From JACVRW01 sp963827065 (GTDB taxonomy: Bacteria > Actinomycetota > Thermoleophilia > Solirubrobacterales > Thermoleophilaceae), in assembly GCA_963827065.1 (NCBI GenBank), contig CAWGZM010000010.1, forward strand, positions 140,374 through 204,373: a stretch of 64,000 nt of DNA. The letters are read 5' to 3'. A program made the position numbers and the translations under genes. Below the pieces are notes generated by a model. It was not told the origin of the DNA. It saw nothing but the letters and a program-made list of their open reading frames with translations, and did no database searches. Position 1 is the first letter of the stretch; each line of letters begins with the position of its first letter. Positions 25,267 to 34,865 of the stretch are shown here, one piece after another.

Positions 25267-26850
25267 CTATGCGTCGGCGCCGTGTTTCGCGCGCTCCTGC
25301 TCGCGCAGCTCCACCCGCCGAATCTTGCCCGTGAGCGTCTTCGGCAGGTCATCCACGAACTCGATCTCGCGCGGGTACGCGTAGGCCGAGTGGCGCTCGC
25401 GCACGTGCTTCTTGATCTCGTCGGCGAGCTCGTCGGACGCCTCGTGGCCGCCCGTCAGGACGATGAATGCCTTGACGATGTCGCCGCGGCGCTCGTCCGG
25501 CGAGGCGACGGCGGCCGCCTCCTTCACCGCCGGGTGCTCCACGCAGGCCGACTCGACCTCGAACGGCCCGATCCGGTAGCCCGCCGAGATGATCACGTCG
25601 TCGGCGCGGCCGGCGTACCAGACGTAGCCGTCCTCGTCCATGGTGGCCGCGTCCTTCGTATGGAACCACTCGCCGCCGAACACCTCCTCGGTGTCCTCCG
25701 GGCGGTTCCAGTAGCCGAGTGGGTAGTGCGGGTTCGAGCGCGCCCGCAGGCAGATCTCGCCGCGCTCGCCGGACGCCAGCGGCTGCTCGTCCTCGTCGAG
25801 GATCTGCACGTCCCAACCCGGCATGACCCGGCCCATCGAGCCCTCACGGACCTCGACGCTCGGGAAGTTGCCGCAGAGCGGGTAGCTCTCGGTGAGCCCG
25901 TAGTAGTCGAGCACGGTGATCCCGAACTGCTCGCGGAACCAGCGGATCACCTCGGGGTTGAGCGGCTCCCCAGCCGAGCAGGTCACCCGCAGGCGCTCGA
26001 GCGGATAGCGCTCGCCCGCGCGCTCGACGCCCGTCATCGCGCGGAGCGCCGTCGGCGTCGTGAACATGTTCTCCACCCCGTGCCTCGAGAGGAAGCGCAG
26101 GTGCTCCTCTGGGTCGTAGCCGCCCTTGCGCGCCTGGACGAGTGCCACAGCCCCGTAGCGCCAGGGGCCGAGCAGCGGGCAGATGCCGGCGGCCCAGGCC
26201 CACTCACCCGAGCCGTGAAAGAGCTCACCGTCGCGCACGTCGTGACAGAACTCGAACTCCTCGTGCGCGAGCAGATAGCGGTGGGCGTGCAGGATGCCCT
26301 TGGCGAGCCCTGTGGTGCCGGACGAGTAGTAGAGCTGGGCCGGGTCGTCCGCCGCCGTGTCCGCCATCTCGTAGTCCGTCGAGGCTCGCTCCATGGTCGA
26401 GTCGAAGTCGACGTCGCCGTTCTCGCCCGCGCCGCCCATGACGAAGATCTTCTCCACGAGGCCGTCGGGTATGCGGTGACGATTCGCGCTGTCGGTGACG
26501 ACGGCGCGCGCCCCCGAGTCACGCAGCCGGTGCTCGATGCCCTCGTCGCCGTACAGGATCGACATGGACAGCAGGATCGCTCCGCGCTTGTAGGTGCCGA
26601 GGAAGACGGCCGCAGTCTCGGGGAGCGAGGGCAGCAGGGTCGCGACGCGGTCGCCGCGCTCGATGCCGGTGGCCTCGAGCACGTTCGCGAAGCGGTTCGA
26701 CAGGTCCTGCAGCTCGCCGAAGTCGACCCGGCGCTCGTTTCCCTCCCAGTCCTCCCAGACCATCGCGAGGCGGTCGCGCTCGTGCTTGTCGCAGACGTCG
26801 CGGGCGATGTTGTAGCGCTCGGGCACGTCCCAGCGGTGCGCCGCGCGCAT
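25267..26850 (-). CDS. acyl-CoA synthetase (AMP-forming, medium-chain/acetate-like)
   Basis: 527 residues as called from ATG 26850. Adenylate-forming motifs: YYSSGTTGLAKG (A3) near 172, YGLTES near 320, the C-terminal hinge AGRADDVIISAGYRIGPFE and the acetylatable Lys in LPKTLTGKIRR. Resembles AcsA/medium-chain acyl-CoA synthetases. Directly upstream a GTG at 26890 starts MSFRKYELGDYEA, in a frame one base off; removing one base near 26851 fuses it to MRAAHRWDVPERYNIA, the expected N-terminus. So about 13 residues may be missing because of an indel. Confidence 0.9.
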   Translation of the reverse strand: MRAAHRWDVPERYNIARDVCDKHERDRLAMVWEDWEGNERRVDFGELQDLSNRFANVLEATGIERGDRVATLLPSLPETAAVFLGTYKRGAILLSMSILYGDEGIEHRLRDSGARAVVTDSANRHRIPDGLVEKIFVMGGAGENGDVDFDSTMERASTDYEMADTAADDPAQLYYSSGTTGLAKGILHAHRYLLAHEEFEFCHDVRDGELFHGSGEWAWAAGICPLLGPWRYGAVALVQARKGGYDPEEHLRFLSRHGVENMFTTPTALRAMTGVERAGERYPLERLRVTCSAGEPLNPEVIRWFREQFGITVLDYYGLTESYPLCGNFPSVEVREGSMGRVMPGWDVQILDEDEQPLASGERGEICLRARSNPHYPLGYWNRPEDTEEVFGGEWFHTKDAATMDEDGYVWYAGRADDVIISAGYRIGPFEVESACVEHPAVKEAAAVASPDERRGDIVKAFIVLTGGHEASDELADEIKKHVRERHSAYAYPREIEFVDDLPKTLTGKIRRVELREQERAKHGADA

Positions 26851-26927
26851 CTGCCTCGTAGTCGCCCAGCTCGTACTTCCTGAAGCTCACCCGGGGCCTC
26901 CTCTCGCTCAGAGGAGAAGCTACCCGC

Positions 26928-28073
26928 TCAGAGCATCCGTCTCACCGACAGAGCCGCGGGCACCTCGGCGCGGCCGCGAATCGCGTCCACCACGAGCCGC
27001 GCGGTCGCCGGGCCTGTCGAGATCCCCCAGGGCCCGTGGCCGGCGGCCACCCACAGCCCCTCGACGCCCTCGGCCTCTCCGACGAGCGGGCGCCCGTCGA
27101 GCGACTGCGGCCGGGCGCATGCGCGCACCCCACGTGGGCGCGCACGCGCGAGCGCGGGCAGAAACGTGGCGGCCCGGGCGTGCACGGTCTCGACCCAGGC
27201 GTCCGGGTTTGGCTCCTCGCCGAGAAAGGTCGAGCCGACGGACGTCGTTCCGCCCGCGGTGACCGCGCTGAAGACGGCCCCGGCACCGCCGCCTCCGGCC
27301 GCCACCGCCTCGACACCCACCTCCTCGACGACGTGCCGCGGCGGCGAGCCCAGCTGGAACTCGACGACGACGCCCCAGACCGGGGCGATCGGGCTCCACG
27401 CGCGGGTCGGGTCGACAACCTCGGGGGTCCACGGCCCTGCCGCCACGAGCACGGCGCCCGCCTTTCGCCGCACGCCCCCGGCGATGACGCCGTGCACGTG
27501 CCCGGCGCCCGCCCACGGCCAGGCCAGCTCGTCACTGTGGAAGACGGCGCCCTGCTCGTACGCGCGGAGAGCGAACGCGCGCGTCGCCGCTGCGGGCTGC
27601 ACCGGGTGGCCGGTGTGTAGGCGACACGCGCTGAGCCCCTCGGCGAGCGCGGGCTCGAGCACCTGCAGCTCGCCGCCGTGCAGCATCGCGGGGCGCAGCT
27701 CGGGCACGTCGCGGCCGATCTCGCCGGCCACCTCGGTCAGCTCCGCGGCATCGAAGGCGAGCAGCAGGACGCCCACCGGGTCGTCGGCGATCTCGAAGTC
27801 GTCGAGCGACCGGTAGAGCCCGAGCGACTCCGTGTAGAGCTGCGCCATCACGGGGTCGAACGGATGCTGCAGCACCCCCGAGTTGCGCCCGCTGGCGGCG
27901 CCCGCCACCCTGTCGCGCTCGAACACCTCGACGCGCGCGCCCGCCTCGGCCAGCTGAGCGGCGGCCGCGCAACCGACAATCCCCGCGCCGATGATCGCGA
28001 CGTCGGGATGAGGGCTCGTGCTCAGTCGTCGCCCCCGCTGGCGTAGTCGACGATCGACTTGTCGATGAGCCAC
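26928..28073 (-). CDS. FAD-dependent oxidoreductase (DAO family)
   Basis: 381 residues from ATG 28073, or 365 from a CTG at 28025 that overlaps the upstream stop (CTGA). The dinucleotide fold VAIIGAGIVGCAAAAQLA begins at about residue 27, and GHGPWGISTGPATARLV closes the FAD site. The first 17 residues from the ATG are Arg-rich and are simply the other frame of the spermidine synthase tail, so the CTG is more natural. Member of the glycine/D-amino-acid oxidase family; substrate unknown. The 37-nt gap to the synthetase start is short. Confidence 0.85.
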   Translation of the reverse strand: MAHRQVDRRLRQRGRRLSTSPHPDVAIIGAGIVGCAAAAQLAEAGARVEVFERDRVAGAASGRNSGVLQHPFDPVMAQLYTESLGLYRSLDDFEIADDPVGVLLLAFDAAELTEVAGEIGRDVPELRPAMLHGGELQVLEPALAEGLSACRLHTGHPVQPAAATRAFALRAYEQGAVFHSDELAWPWAGAGHVHGVIAGGVRRKAGAVLVAAGPWTPEVVDPTRAWSPIAPVWGVVVEFQLGSPPRHVVEEVGVEAVAAGGGGAGAVFSAVTAGGTTSVGSTFLGEEPNPDAWVETVHARAATFLPALARARPRGVRACARPQSLDGRPLVGEAEGVEGLWVAAGHGPWGISTGPATARLVVDAIRGRAEVPAALSVRRML

Positions 28074-29557
28074 TCCACGGGCGCCTTGTCGTCGGTGTAT
28101 ACCTCCCCGCCCGCGAGCGGCTCCTCGATCCGGCCCGCGGCCGCAAGCCCCGTCCCGCGCAGTCCGGTGGGCAGGTCGGGGACGGCAGCGCGCAGGCGCG
28201 CGGCCGAGAGCGGCCGCTCGCTGGCGACGATCAGCGTGTTCGTGTCCTCGATCGGATCGCGCAGGACGTGCGGGAAGACGTCTCCGATCGTCGCCGTAAG
28301 CACCTTCTCGAGGTCGTCCTGGCCCTCCGGGTGGCCGGCGTTGACGATCAGCACGCCCCCGGGAGCAAGCCGGTCGCGCACGGTCTCGAAGAACTCAACC
28401 GTGGTCAGGTAGAAGGGGATGTAGGGCTGGCGATAGGCGTCGACCGAGATCACGTCGTAGCGGGCGTCGATGCGACGCAGGAACGGCCGCGCGTCCTCGT
28501 GGTAGAGGTGCAGGCGCGGGTTGTTCATGTCGAAGTACTCGCGCCCGATGTCGGACAGCTCGGCGTCGATCTCCACGCCGTCGACGCGCGTCTCGGGGAA
28601 GAAGTACTCATAGGCGCGCGCCGTCGTGCCCGCCGCATTGCCAAGGATCGCGACACGCCGCGGCGGCTCGCTGCGGCCGGCGAACTGCAGCACGAGGTGG
28701 CCGTCCCAGACGTCCCCGGTCAGCACCGAGGAGGCGTTGCGCGGCCCGCCGGGCCCGGGCTCGCACTCGGCTGAGCAGACCGAGTGCTGGGCCTGCCCCT
28801 CGTTCAGCTCGAGCGTCCGCTCGCGGTCCGGATACTCGATCACGCGCGCGTACTGATACTCGGTCTCGGCCTCGTGGATCACCCGGCCGCCGTCCTCCGT
28901 GTCGGCCTTGAGCGTGCCGACCGGCAGCGCGATCAGCACCGCAATCGCCGTCGGCGCGAGTGCCCAGCGGCCGACCGGGCGCAGGCCGGCGACCGCGACC
29001 AGCGCTATCGCGAGCGCGAAGATGAGGAAGGTCCGGCGCGTGCCGACGAGCGGGATCAGGAGGAGCGCCGAGACGAGCGTCCCGACGAGCGAGCCCGCCG
29101 TCGAGAGCGCATACAACCGGCCCGCGACGGTGCCGGCCTCCTCGACCGACGAGACCGCCAGCCGGATCGCCCACGGCGACACGGCGCCGAGCAGCAGCAC
29201 CGGGATCGCCACCAGCACGAGCACGCCGACGAGCGAGCCGAGGAAGGCACCCGCCGAGATCTCGTCGAGCGCATCGACCGCGATCTCGAGCATCGGGTCG
29301 GCGACGAACGGCACGATCGCCAGCAGTCCCGCCGCGGTCAGAGCGAGCAGGCAGAGCCCGCGCATGTGCGGGTGCCGGTCCGCCAGCCGGCCCCCCAGCC
29401 AGTAGCCGAGGGACAGCGCCACGAGCACGATCCCGATCGTGTTTGCCCACACGATCGTGGAGGCACCGAAATAGGGGGCGAGCAGGCGTACAGCGGCTAT
29501 CTCGGCGCCGAGCGAGCCCGTCCCCACCACGAAGACGAGGAGGGGCAGTGGAGGCAT
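28022..29557 (-). CDS. membrane protein with spermidine synthase-like domain
   Basis: 511 residues from ATG 29557. The N-terminal half has about seven transmembrane helices (LPLLVFVVGTGSLGAEIAAV, IGIVLVALSLGYWLGG, LLALTAAGLLAIVPF, VGVLVLVAIPVLLLG and others), the C-terminal half a Rossmann methyltransferase-like fold: VAILGNAAGTTARAYEYFF, VDGVEIDAEL, DARPFLRR, DVISVDAYRQPYIPFYL. Fused-MFS/spermidine synthase family. Classical polyamine residues cannot be confirmed, and such proteins may not make spermidine. The long open frame upstream to 30712 is not part of it. Confidence 0.86.
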   Translation of the reverse strand: MPPLPLLVFVVGTGSLGAEIAAVRLLAPYFGASTIVWANTIGIVLVALSLGYWLGGRLADRHPHMRGLCLLALTAAGLLAIVPFVADPMLEIAVDALDEISAGAFLGSLVGVLVLVAIPVLLLGAVSPWAIRLAVSSVEEAGTVAGRLYALSTAGSLVGTLVSALLLIPLVGTRRTFLIFALAIALVAVAGLRPVGRWALAPTAIAVLIALPVGTLKADTEDGGRVIHEAETEYQYARVIEYPDRERTLELNEGQAQHSVCSAECEPGPGGPRNASSVLTGDVWDGHLVLQFAGRSEPPRRVAILGNAAGTTARAYEYFFPETRVDGVEIDAELSDIGREYFDMNNPRLHLYHEDARPFLRRIDARYDVISVDAYRQPYIPFYLTTVEFFETVRDRLAPGGVLIVNAGHPEGQDDLEKVLTATIGDVFPHVLRDPIEDTNTLIVASERPLSAARLRAAVPDLPTGLRGTGLAAAGRIEEPLAGGEVYTDDKAPVEWLIDKSIVDYASGGDD

Positions 29558-29577
29558 TGCTTCGCCGCGGAGGGTAG

Positions 29578-31645
29578 CTACGGGGCCCCGGTCCAGCCCC
29601 TCGCGTAGCACGGCTTGGACCCGCACACCTCGACGATGCGCCCGTCGATCTTCAGGAACTCCGACTTCTGGACCCGCGCGCTGACCTCGCCGCGCGGCGC
29701 GCCGTGCGGGTCGCGGCCGAGTCGCGGTGGCACGTTTGCGGTGGGAGGCGCCGGCGTTCCCTCGACCGCCGTGCCGACCGTGCGCTCGGGGCCGACGTCC
29801 CACCAGACCATTCCGGAGCCGGTGTTCGGCAGCTTCAGCCTCTTCAAGCCGTGCCACGGGTTCGAGAGCGCCGAGCGGCCCGGATCCAGGACCGGCTTGC
29901 GGATCGGGGCGCCGAACGTGCGCGCCATGATCACCGGCGTCAGGTCGGCGACCTGGTGGTCGCCGAAGGCCACGTGCATGAGGACGTTGTGCGTCGGCGT
30001 GTTCGGCAGCGGCCGGCTGGTGACGTGACGCGCGTAGCCGTTCGACTCGCCGCGGTCCCAGAGCAGCTGGATCTGCGAGAGCCACAGCTGGCGCTCGAGC
30101 TGGTTCGGATAGCCGCCGTAGATGATCGGCGCGAACTCGTCGAAGTCGACGCTGCGCTGCAGCAGCGTCGAGTAGTTCATGCCCGGCACGCCGAGCACGG
30201 CGCGCTCGAAGTCGGGCGCGAGCGCCGTGAGCGCACCGCCCATGATGCCGCCCTGTGAGTTGCCGTCGAAGAACAGGCGGCGCGTGTCGATCACGCTCTG
30301 GCCGTTCTTCTGGAAGGCGGCGTTCGACGAGAGTCCCTGCGGGTGGATCAGCGCGCGCCCCAGGAACATCTGGTTCAGGAAGCCCTGCTGCATGCGGTCC
30401 GCGACGGTGTTGAACTTCGAGAAGTCGGACATCACCGTGATGATGTGGCCGAGGTCCTGCTCGGCGAAGCCGGCCCAGTCGGTGGCGCAGAACACGAAGT
30501 TGTGCTCGTTCGCCATCGCCTCGACGTTGCCCGCGTCGATCTCGGTGGCGCTGCCGAGCAGCCCGTGCCCGTAGAGCGCGGGGCGCGCCTTCGGCGGCGC
30601 GGCCGGGTCGAGCGCGACGCGCGGGATCTCGCAGACGTACTGGAAGCTGTAGCTGCCGCGCTGCTTCGGCAGGCCCTTGCCGTCGAAGGTGAAGCGGCCA
30701 CCGGGGGCGCATCCGTTGGTGAGGAAGCAGGGCACGCTGACCGTGCCGCTCACGCGGCGGGCGATCAGACTGCTCTCGGCGACGCTCAGGTCCTGGGTCG
30801 AGTCGACCGTGAAGGCCGGCGAGCGTCCGCTCACCTTGAGGTCCTTCAGGTTGCGGTCGCCGAGCGACGCGAAGCCGCGGTCGCGGATATGGAGCGCCCG
30901 CTTCGTGAGGCTCTGCCGGCTCGCCACCGTGAAGTCCCAGGCGAGATAGAGGCTGTCGCGACCCACGCCCGCCTTCCCCAGCTTGCGGAAGAGCTCATTG
31001 AAGTGGGAACGCCGGTTCTCGACGAGGCGCTTCTTCGTCTTCTTCGAGTCGCGGTAGAGGCGGAAGTTCCTACCCGCCTGGATCGTCCCGCCGTTCGCCG
31101 TTCTTCAGGTTCCGGAGCGCGACGATGTAGCGCTCGCCCTCCGCGAAGTTCTTGGCCGGGCGGATGATGAGAACGCGCTCCCTGGCCGTCGTCGGGTTGG
31201 AGTCGACCTCCGCCCAGACCGGATGGCGCTCACCTGTGCGCGCGTTGATCACGACGACCGGTGAGTGCTTCGCGAGGCTCTTCGAGACGTCGCCGAGACG
31301 CGGCAGCCCGGTCTTGCGCCCCGCGGCGAGCGTGTCGAGGCCCGGCACCTTCGTGATCAGCATCGAGCCGGGGCTGAAGCCGTCGGCGCGGTTCATGTCG
31401 GCCGGGTCGATCGGCGTGCCGGCCTTGTTCCTCGGCATCGACGAGCGCTTTAGGGCTAGCCTGCGCCCCGTCGGCGTCGAGGCGTCGCGTTTCGTGTAGT
31501 GGTCGTTCGGCCAGGGATAGAGGCAGACGGCCGGGTCGGTGAAGTCGCAGGTCTTGGAGGGCTTCGCGCCCTGCGCCTCGGCGGCGGCCGGGATGACGAT
31601 CGAGATGATCGCGGCGGCGGTCGCGGCGTGGAGTCCTTTTCGCAT
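29578..31645 (-). pseudogene. secreted alpha/beta-hydrolase-like protein, split by a +1 frameshift
   Basis: The 5' part (ATG 31645) has a signal peptide (AATAAAIISIVIPAAAEA) and a CDFTDPAVCLYPWPNDHYTK start typical of a family of large secreted esterases, and stops at 31070. One base removed near 31087 (in a GGG run) joins K-N-G-E-R-R to TIQAGRNFRLYRDSKKTKKR and on to the 3' part, which has a GxSxG-like FFDGNSQGGIMGGALTAL nucleophile region and YGHGLLGSATE. The intact protein would be about 688 residues. Probably a sequencing indel in a real gene. Confidence 0.78.
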
Positions 31646-31705
31646 GGCGGGCGGGCATCCTAGCTATCGCCGTTCCGACCAGCGGGCGGCGTAGCCTCGC
31701 CCGCC

Positions 31706-32992
31706 ATGGATCTCGTCGCCGCCGACCGCGCTCATCTCTGGCATCCGTTCACCCAGCAGCGAGGCTGGGCGGACGAGCCGCCGCTGATCGTGGAGCGCGG
31801 CGAGGGAACCGATCTGATCGACGTGGAGGGGCGCCGCTACATCGACGGCGTGTCGTCGCTCTGGTGCAACGTGCACGGGCACGCGCACCCGCGCATCGAC
31901 GCTGCGGTCAGGGACCAGCTCGGCCGGGTCGCGCACTCGACGATGCTCGGGCTCTCGCACCGCCCGGCGATCGAGCTGGCGCAGCGGCTCGCCGAGATCG
32001 CGCCGCCCGGGCTGACGCGCGTCTTCTACTCGGACTCCGGCTCGACCGCCACCGAGATAGCGCTGAAGATGGCGTTCCAGTACTGGCAGCAGCGCGGCGA
32101 GCCGCGCCGGCAGTTCGTCGCGCTGCGGATGGCCTACCACGGCGACACGATCGGCTCCGTCTCGGTCGGCGGGATCGACCTCTTCCACTCGATGTACAGG
32201 CCGCTCCTGTTCGACACGCTGAAGGCGGAGCCCGGTGACCTCGACGACATGGAGCGCCTGCTCGCAGCGCACGCCGGCGAGGTGGCGGCGGTGATCATGG
32301 AGCCGCTCGTCCAGGGTGCGGCGGGCATGCTCGTCCACCCGGAGGGCTACCTGCGCCGCGTGCGCGAGCTCTGCGACCGCCACGATGTCCTGCTCATCCT
32401 CGACGAGGTGGCCACCGGCTTCGGCCGCACGGGGCGCATGTTCGCCTGCGAGCACGAGGACGTTGCACCCGACCTGCTGTGCCTGGCGAAGGGGATCACG
32501 GGCGGCTACCTGCCGCTGGCGGCGACGCTCGCTAGCGAGCGCGTCTACGAGGGCTTCCTCGGCGAGTTCGAGGAGTTCCGGACCTTCTTCCACGGCCACA
32601 CCTACACGGGCAACCCGCTCGCGTGCGCGGCGGCGATCGCGTCGCTCGACGTCTTCCGCGAGGAGGACACGCTCGGGCAGCTGGCGGCGCGGATCGATCA
32701 GCTCTCGGAGCTGCTCGAGCCCGTGGCGGCGCATCCGGCGGTGCGCGAGGTGAGACGGGTCGGCTTCATGGTGGGGATCGAGCTCGAGGAGTTCCCGTTG
32801 CCGGTGCGGATGGGCCACCGCGTGACGCTCGAGGCCCGGGCGCGCGGGGCGATCATCCGTCCGCTCGGCGACGTGCTGGTGCTGATGCCGCCGCTGTCGA
32901 TCTCGGGTGCCGACCTGGAGCGGCTCGTGCAGGTCACGGCCGAGGCGATCGACGCGGCGACGTCGTCGCTCGAGCGGCGCGCGGCGGCCTGA
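31706..32992 (+). CDS. bioA: adenosylmethionine-8-amino-7-oxononanoate aminotransferase
   Basis: 428 residues, normal for BioA. HLWHPFTQQ near the N-terminus is a BioA hallmark; YSDSGSTATEIALKMA, MAYHGDTIGSVSVGG, the PLP Asp in ILDEVATGFGRTG and the Schiff-base Lys in LAKGITGGYLPLAATL (near 263) are all present. SAM-dependent conversion of KAPA to DAPA, completing the bioF-bioA-bioD-bioB pathway. It is away from bioBFD (7.5 kb) and transcribed in the same direction. Confidence 0.95.
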   Translation: MDLVAADRAHLWHPFTQQRGWADEPPLIVERGEGTDLIDVEGRRYIDGVSSLWCNVHGHAHPRIDAAVRDQLGRVAHSTMLGLSHRPAIELAQRLAEIAPPGLTRVFYSDSGSTATEIALKMAFQYWQQRGEPRRQFVALRMAYHGDTIGSVSVGGIDLFHSMYRPLLFDTLKAEPGDLDDMERLLAAHAGEVAAVIMEPLVQGAAGMLVHPEGYLRRVRELCDRHDVLLILDEVATGFGRTGRMFACEHEDVAPDLLCLAKGITGGYLPLAATLASERVYEGFLGEFEEFRTFFHGHTYTGNPLACAAAIASLDVFREEDTLGQLAARIDQLSELLEPVAAHPAVREVRRVGFMVGIELEEFPLPVRMGHRVTLEARARGAIIRPLGDVLVLMPPLSISGADLERLVQVTAEAIDAATSSLERRAAA

Positions 32993-33066
32993 GCGGGGCC
33001 CCGCTTGGTGGCGGCGCCGGCCGGCTCGCGGGTGGGCTGGGCAAACGGGGCCGGCGAACGGCAACT

Positions 33067-33105
33067 GTCCTGACTTTCGGGCCTAGGAGACCCAAAAGTC
33101 AGGAC
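33067..33105. repeat. CTGACTT/AAGTCAG palindromic element, copy 1
   Basis: Fifteen-base-pair hairpin with one mismatch (33078/33094) and a 9-nt loop, containing CTGACTT (33070-33076) and AAGTCAG (33096-33102). GGCTGGGCAA occurs 22 nt before it (33035-33044). It lies in the 198-nt gap between the convergent bioA and rubredoxin genes. A second element with the same outer arms and the same upstream decamer is at 61338-61370. Confidence 0.6.
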
Positions 33106-33159
33106 GGTCGAGACCGCGCGCACGCTGAGCGTCAGCAAGCGCCGCTAGTTACGGGCACA

Positions 33160-33188
33160 GAGGCCGTCCCGCAACGCGGGGCGGCCTC
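33160..33188 (-). terminator. GC-rich hairpin downstream of rubredoxin
   Basis: GAGGCCGTCCCGC and GCGGGGCGGCCTC form a 13-bp stem (one G-U) around AAC, starting 3 nt after the rubredoxin stop. No U-tract follows, so it may stall or stabilise RNA rather than act as a canonical intrinsic terminator. Confidence 0.5.
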
Positions 33189-33190
33189 GC

Positions 33191-33364
33191 TCAGCCCTCG
33201 TACGGCTCGAAGTCCCTCTTGCGCGCCCCGCAGACCGGGCAGAACCAGTCGTCCGGGATGTCCGTGAAGGCGGTGCCGGACGGGATTCCGCCGTCGGGGT
33301 CGCCCTCCTCGGGGTCGTAGATGAACCCGCAGGAGGTGCAGATCCACTGCTGAGTCTCCGTCAT
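33191..33364 (-). CDS. rubredoxin
   Basis: 57 residues from ATG 33364. Two CxxC pairs hold the Fe atom: WICTSCGFIYDPEEGDPDGG and DWFCPVCGARKRDFEPYEG. The aromatic core and the SGTAFTDIPDDW loop are standard. A one-iron electron carrier, for example for an alkane hydroxylase or rubrerythrin-type partner; none is adjacent. It is transcribed toward bioA and starts 42 nt from the divergent Nudix gene. Confidence 0.95.
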   Translation of the reverse strand: MTETQQWICTSCGFIYDPEEGDPDGGIPSGTAFTDIPDDWFCPVCGARKRDFEPYEG

Positions 33365-33406
33365 CGGCGGGACAGCCTAGCGGCCGCGCGGAGGTAGGCT
33401 GCGCGC

Positions 33407-34027
33407 GTGCGCGTGGACCGTCCGCCACCGGGCGAGGAGCTCAACTTCGGCAAGGCGGTCGAGCCGCGCCCGGCGGCCTCGCTCATCCTGCTCCGCGACG
33501 GACCCGGCGGCGCCGAGGTCCTGCTCGTCCAGCGCAATCCGGAGCAGCGCTTCATGGGCGGCGCCTGGGTCTTTCCCGGAGGCGGCACCCGCCCGGACGA
33601 CGACGGCCCCGCCGCGACGGCGCTGCGCGAGCTCGAGGAGGAGGCCGGCCTGAAGCTCCCGGAGGCCGCCGAGCTGGTGCCGTTCGCCCGCTGGATCGCT
33701 CCCGAGCAGGTGAGCGTCCGCTTCGACACCTGGTTCTTCGCGGCTGCCGCGCCAGCGGACGCGAAGCCGTCGGTCGACGGCAGCGAGTGCGTCGACGCGC
33801 GCTGGCTTCGTCCGGCCGACGCCCTGGCGGCCCACACCCGTGGCGAGCTCCTCCTCGTCTTTCCCACGATCAAGAACCTGGAGCGGCTCGGGGAGACGAG
33901 CTCCGTCGCGGAGACACTCGAGGCGGCCCGCCGGCTCCCGATCGTCACGACCCAGCCTCGTGTCGTCGTCCGCGAGGGCGACACCCGCGTGCTGCTTCCG
34001 GGGGAGCCCGGCTACGACGACCCGTGA
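33407..34027 (+). CDS. NUDIX hydrolase
   Basis: 206 residues from a GTG. The Nudix box is intact: GGGTRPDDDGPAATALRELE followed by EEAG (G-x5-E-like start is G-x5-D, then R-E-L-E-E-E). Preceding WVFPGG strand and following SVRFDTWFFAA fit the longer NUDT7/NUDT19-like CoA- or nucleotide-diphosphate pyrophosphatases. The substrate is not determinable. Located between rubredoxin and the RTX-like gene. Confidence 0.88.
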   Translation: MRVDRPPPGEELNFGKAVEPRPAASLILLRDGPGGAEVLLVQRNPEQRFMGGAWVFPGGGTRPDDDGPAATALRELEEEAGLKLPEAAELVPFARWIAPEQVSVRFDTWFFAAAAPADAKPSVDGSECVDARWLRPADALAAHTRGELLLVFPTIKNLERLGETSSVAETLEAARRLPIVTTQPRVVVREGDTRVLLPGEPGYDDP

Positions 34028-34055
34028 CCGCAACCCGGCCGCCCCGGGCTTGTTC

Positions 34056-34844
34056 ATGAGAACGATGAGACGCAGCGTCCTGACGCTCGTCATCGCGGCC
34101 GCAATCGTGGGGGCAGTGGCCGCGGTGGCCGCCGCGAGCACGCTGATCGGCACAGAACAGGCCGATCAGCTCACCGGTGGCGAAACACCGGACCAGATCT
34201 ACGGCGAGGGCGGCGACGACACGCTCAGCGGCGCCGGCTTGGGCGACTACCTCGAGGCCGGTTCGGGCGACGACTCGGTCGACGGCGGCGACGGCGTCGA
34301 CCTCCTCATCGGCGGGACCGGCAACGACCGCATCGATGCGGGGACCGGCGGCGACGTCGTTTACGCGGGGGCGGGCGAGGACCTCGTCCTGGGCGGTCAG
34401 GGGGATGACACGCTCTTCGGGCAGTCCGAGCCGGACCGCCTCTTCGGCGGCGCCGGCAACGACCGCATCTACGCGAGCCTCGGCGGCGATTTCGTCGACG
34501 CCGGCTCGGGCGCGGATCGGATCAGCGCCGAGGGTGGCACCGCGACGATCCTCGCCGGCGGCGGCGACGACGTGATCACCGGCAGCGGCGGCGTCATGGA
34601 CGTCCAGGGCGGCGGCGGGAGCGACCGTATCCGCACGGGCGAGGCGAGCGATCGGATCTCAGGCGGCAGCGCCAGCGACTCGATCGACGCCGGCAGCGGC
34701 GACGACACGGTGAATGCCCTCGACGGCCGCCGCGACCGCGTCACCTGCGGCGACGGTCAGGACACGGCGTTCGTCGACCCGTCGGACATCGTCAGCGGCT
34801 GCGAGGTCACTAGCCGCAGGCGCCCTGCCGCCCGCCGGCGCTGA
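34056..34844 (+). CDS. secreted calcium-binding (RTX/hemolysin-type) repeat protein
   Basis: 262 residues from ATG 34056. Signal peptide (VLTLVIAAAIVGAVAAVAAA) followed by about ten Gly/Asp nonapeptide repeats of the GGxGxDxUx type (GEGGDDTLSGAGLGDYL, GGTGNDRIDAGTGGDVV, GGAGNDRIYASLGGDFV), which fold as a calcium-binding beta-roll. A CGDGQ and SGCE pair near the C-terminus may form a disulfide. No enzymatic domain; a surface or matrix role is inferred. Tail is Arg-rich. Confidence 0.87.
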   Translation: MRTMRRSVLTLVIAAAIVGAVAAVAAASTLIGTEQADQLTGGETPDQIYGEGGDDTLSGAGLGDYLEAGSGDDSVDGGDGVDLLIGGTGNDRIDAGTGGDVVYAGAGEDLVLGGQGDDTLFGQSEPDRLFGGAGNDRIYASLGGDFVDAGSGADRISAEGGTATILAGGGDDVITGSGGVMDVQGGGGSDRIRTGEASDRISGGSASDSIDAGSGDDTVNALDGRRDRVTCGDGQDTAFVDPSDIVSGCEVTSRRRPAARRR

Positions 34845-34865
34845 CGAATGCGGTAGAACCCGGCC

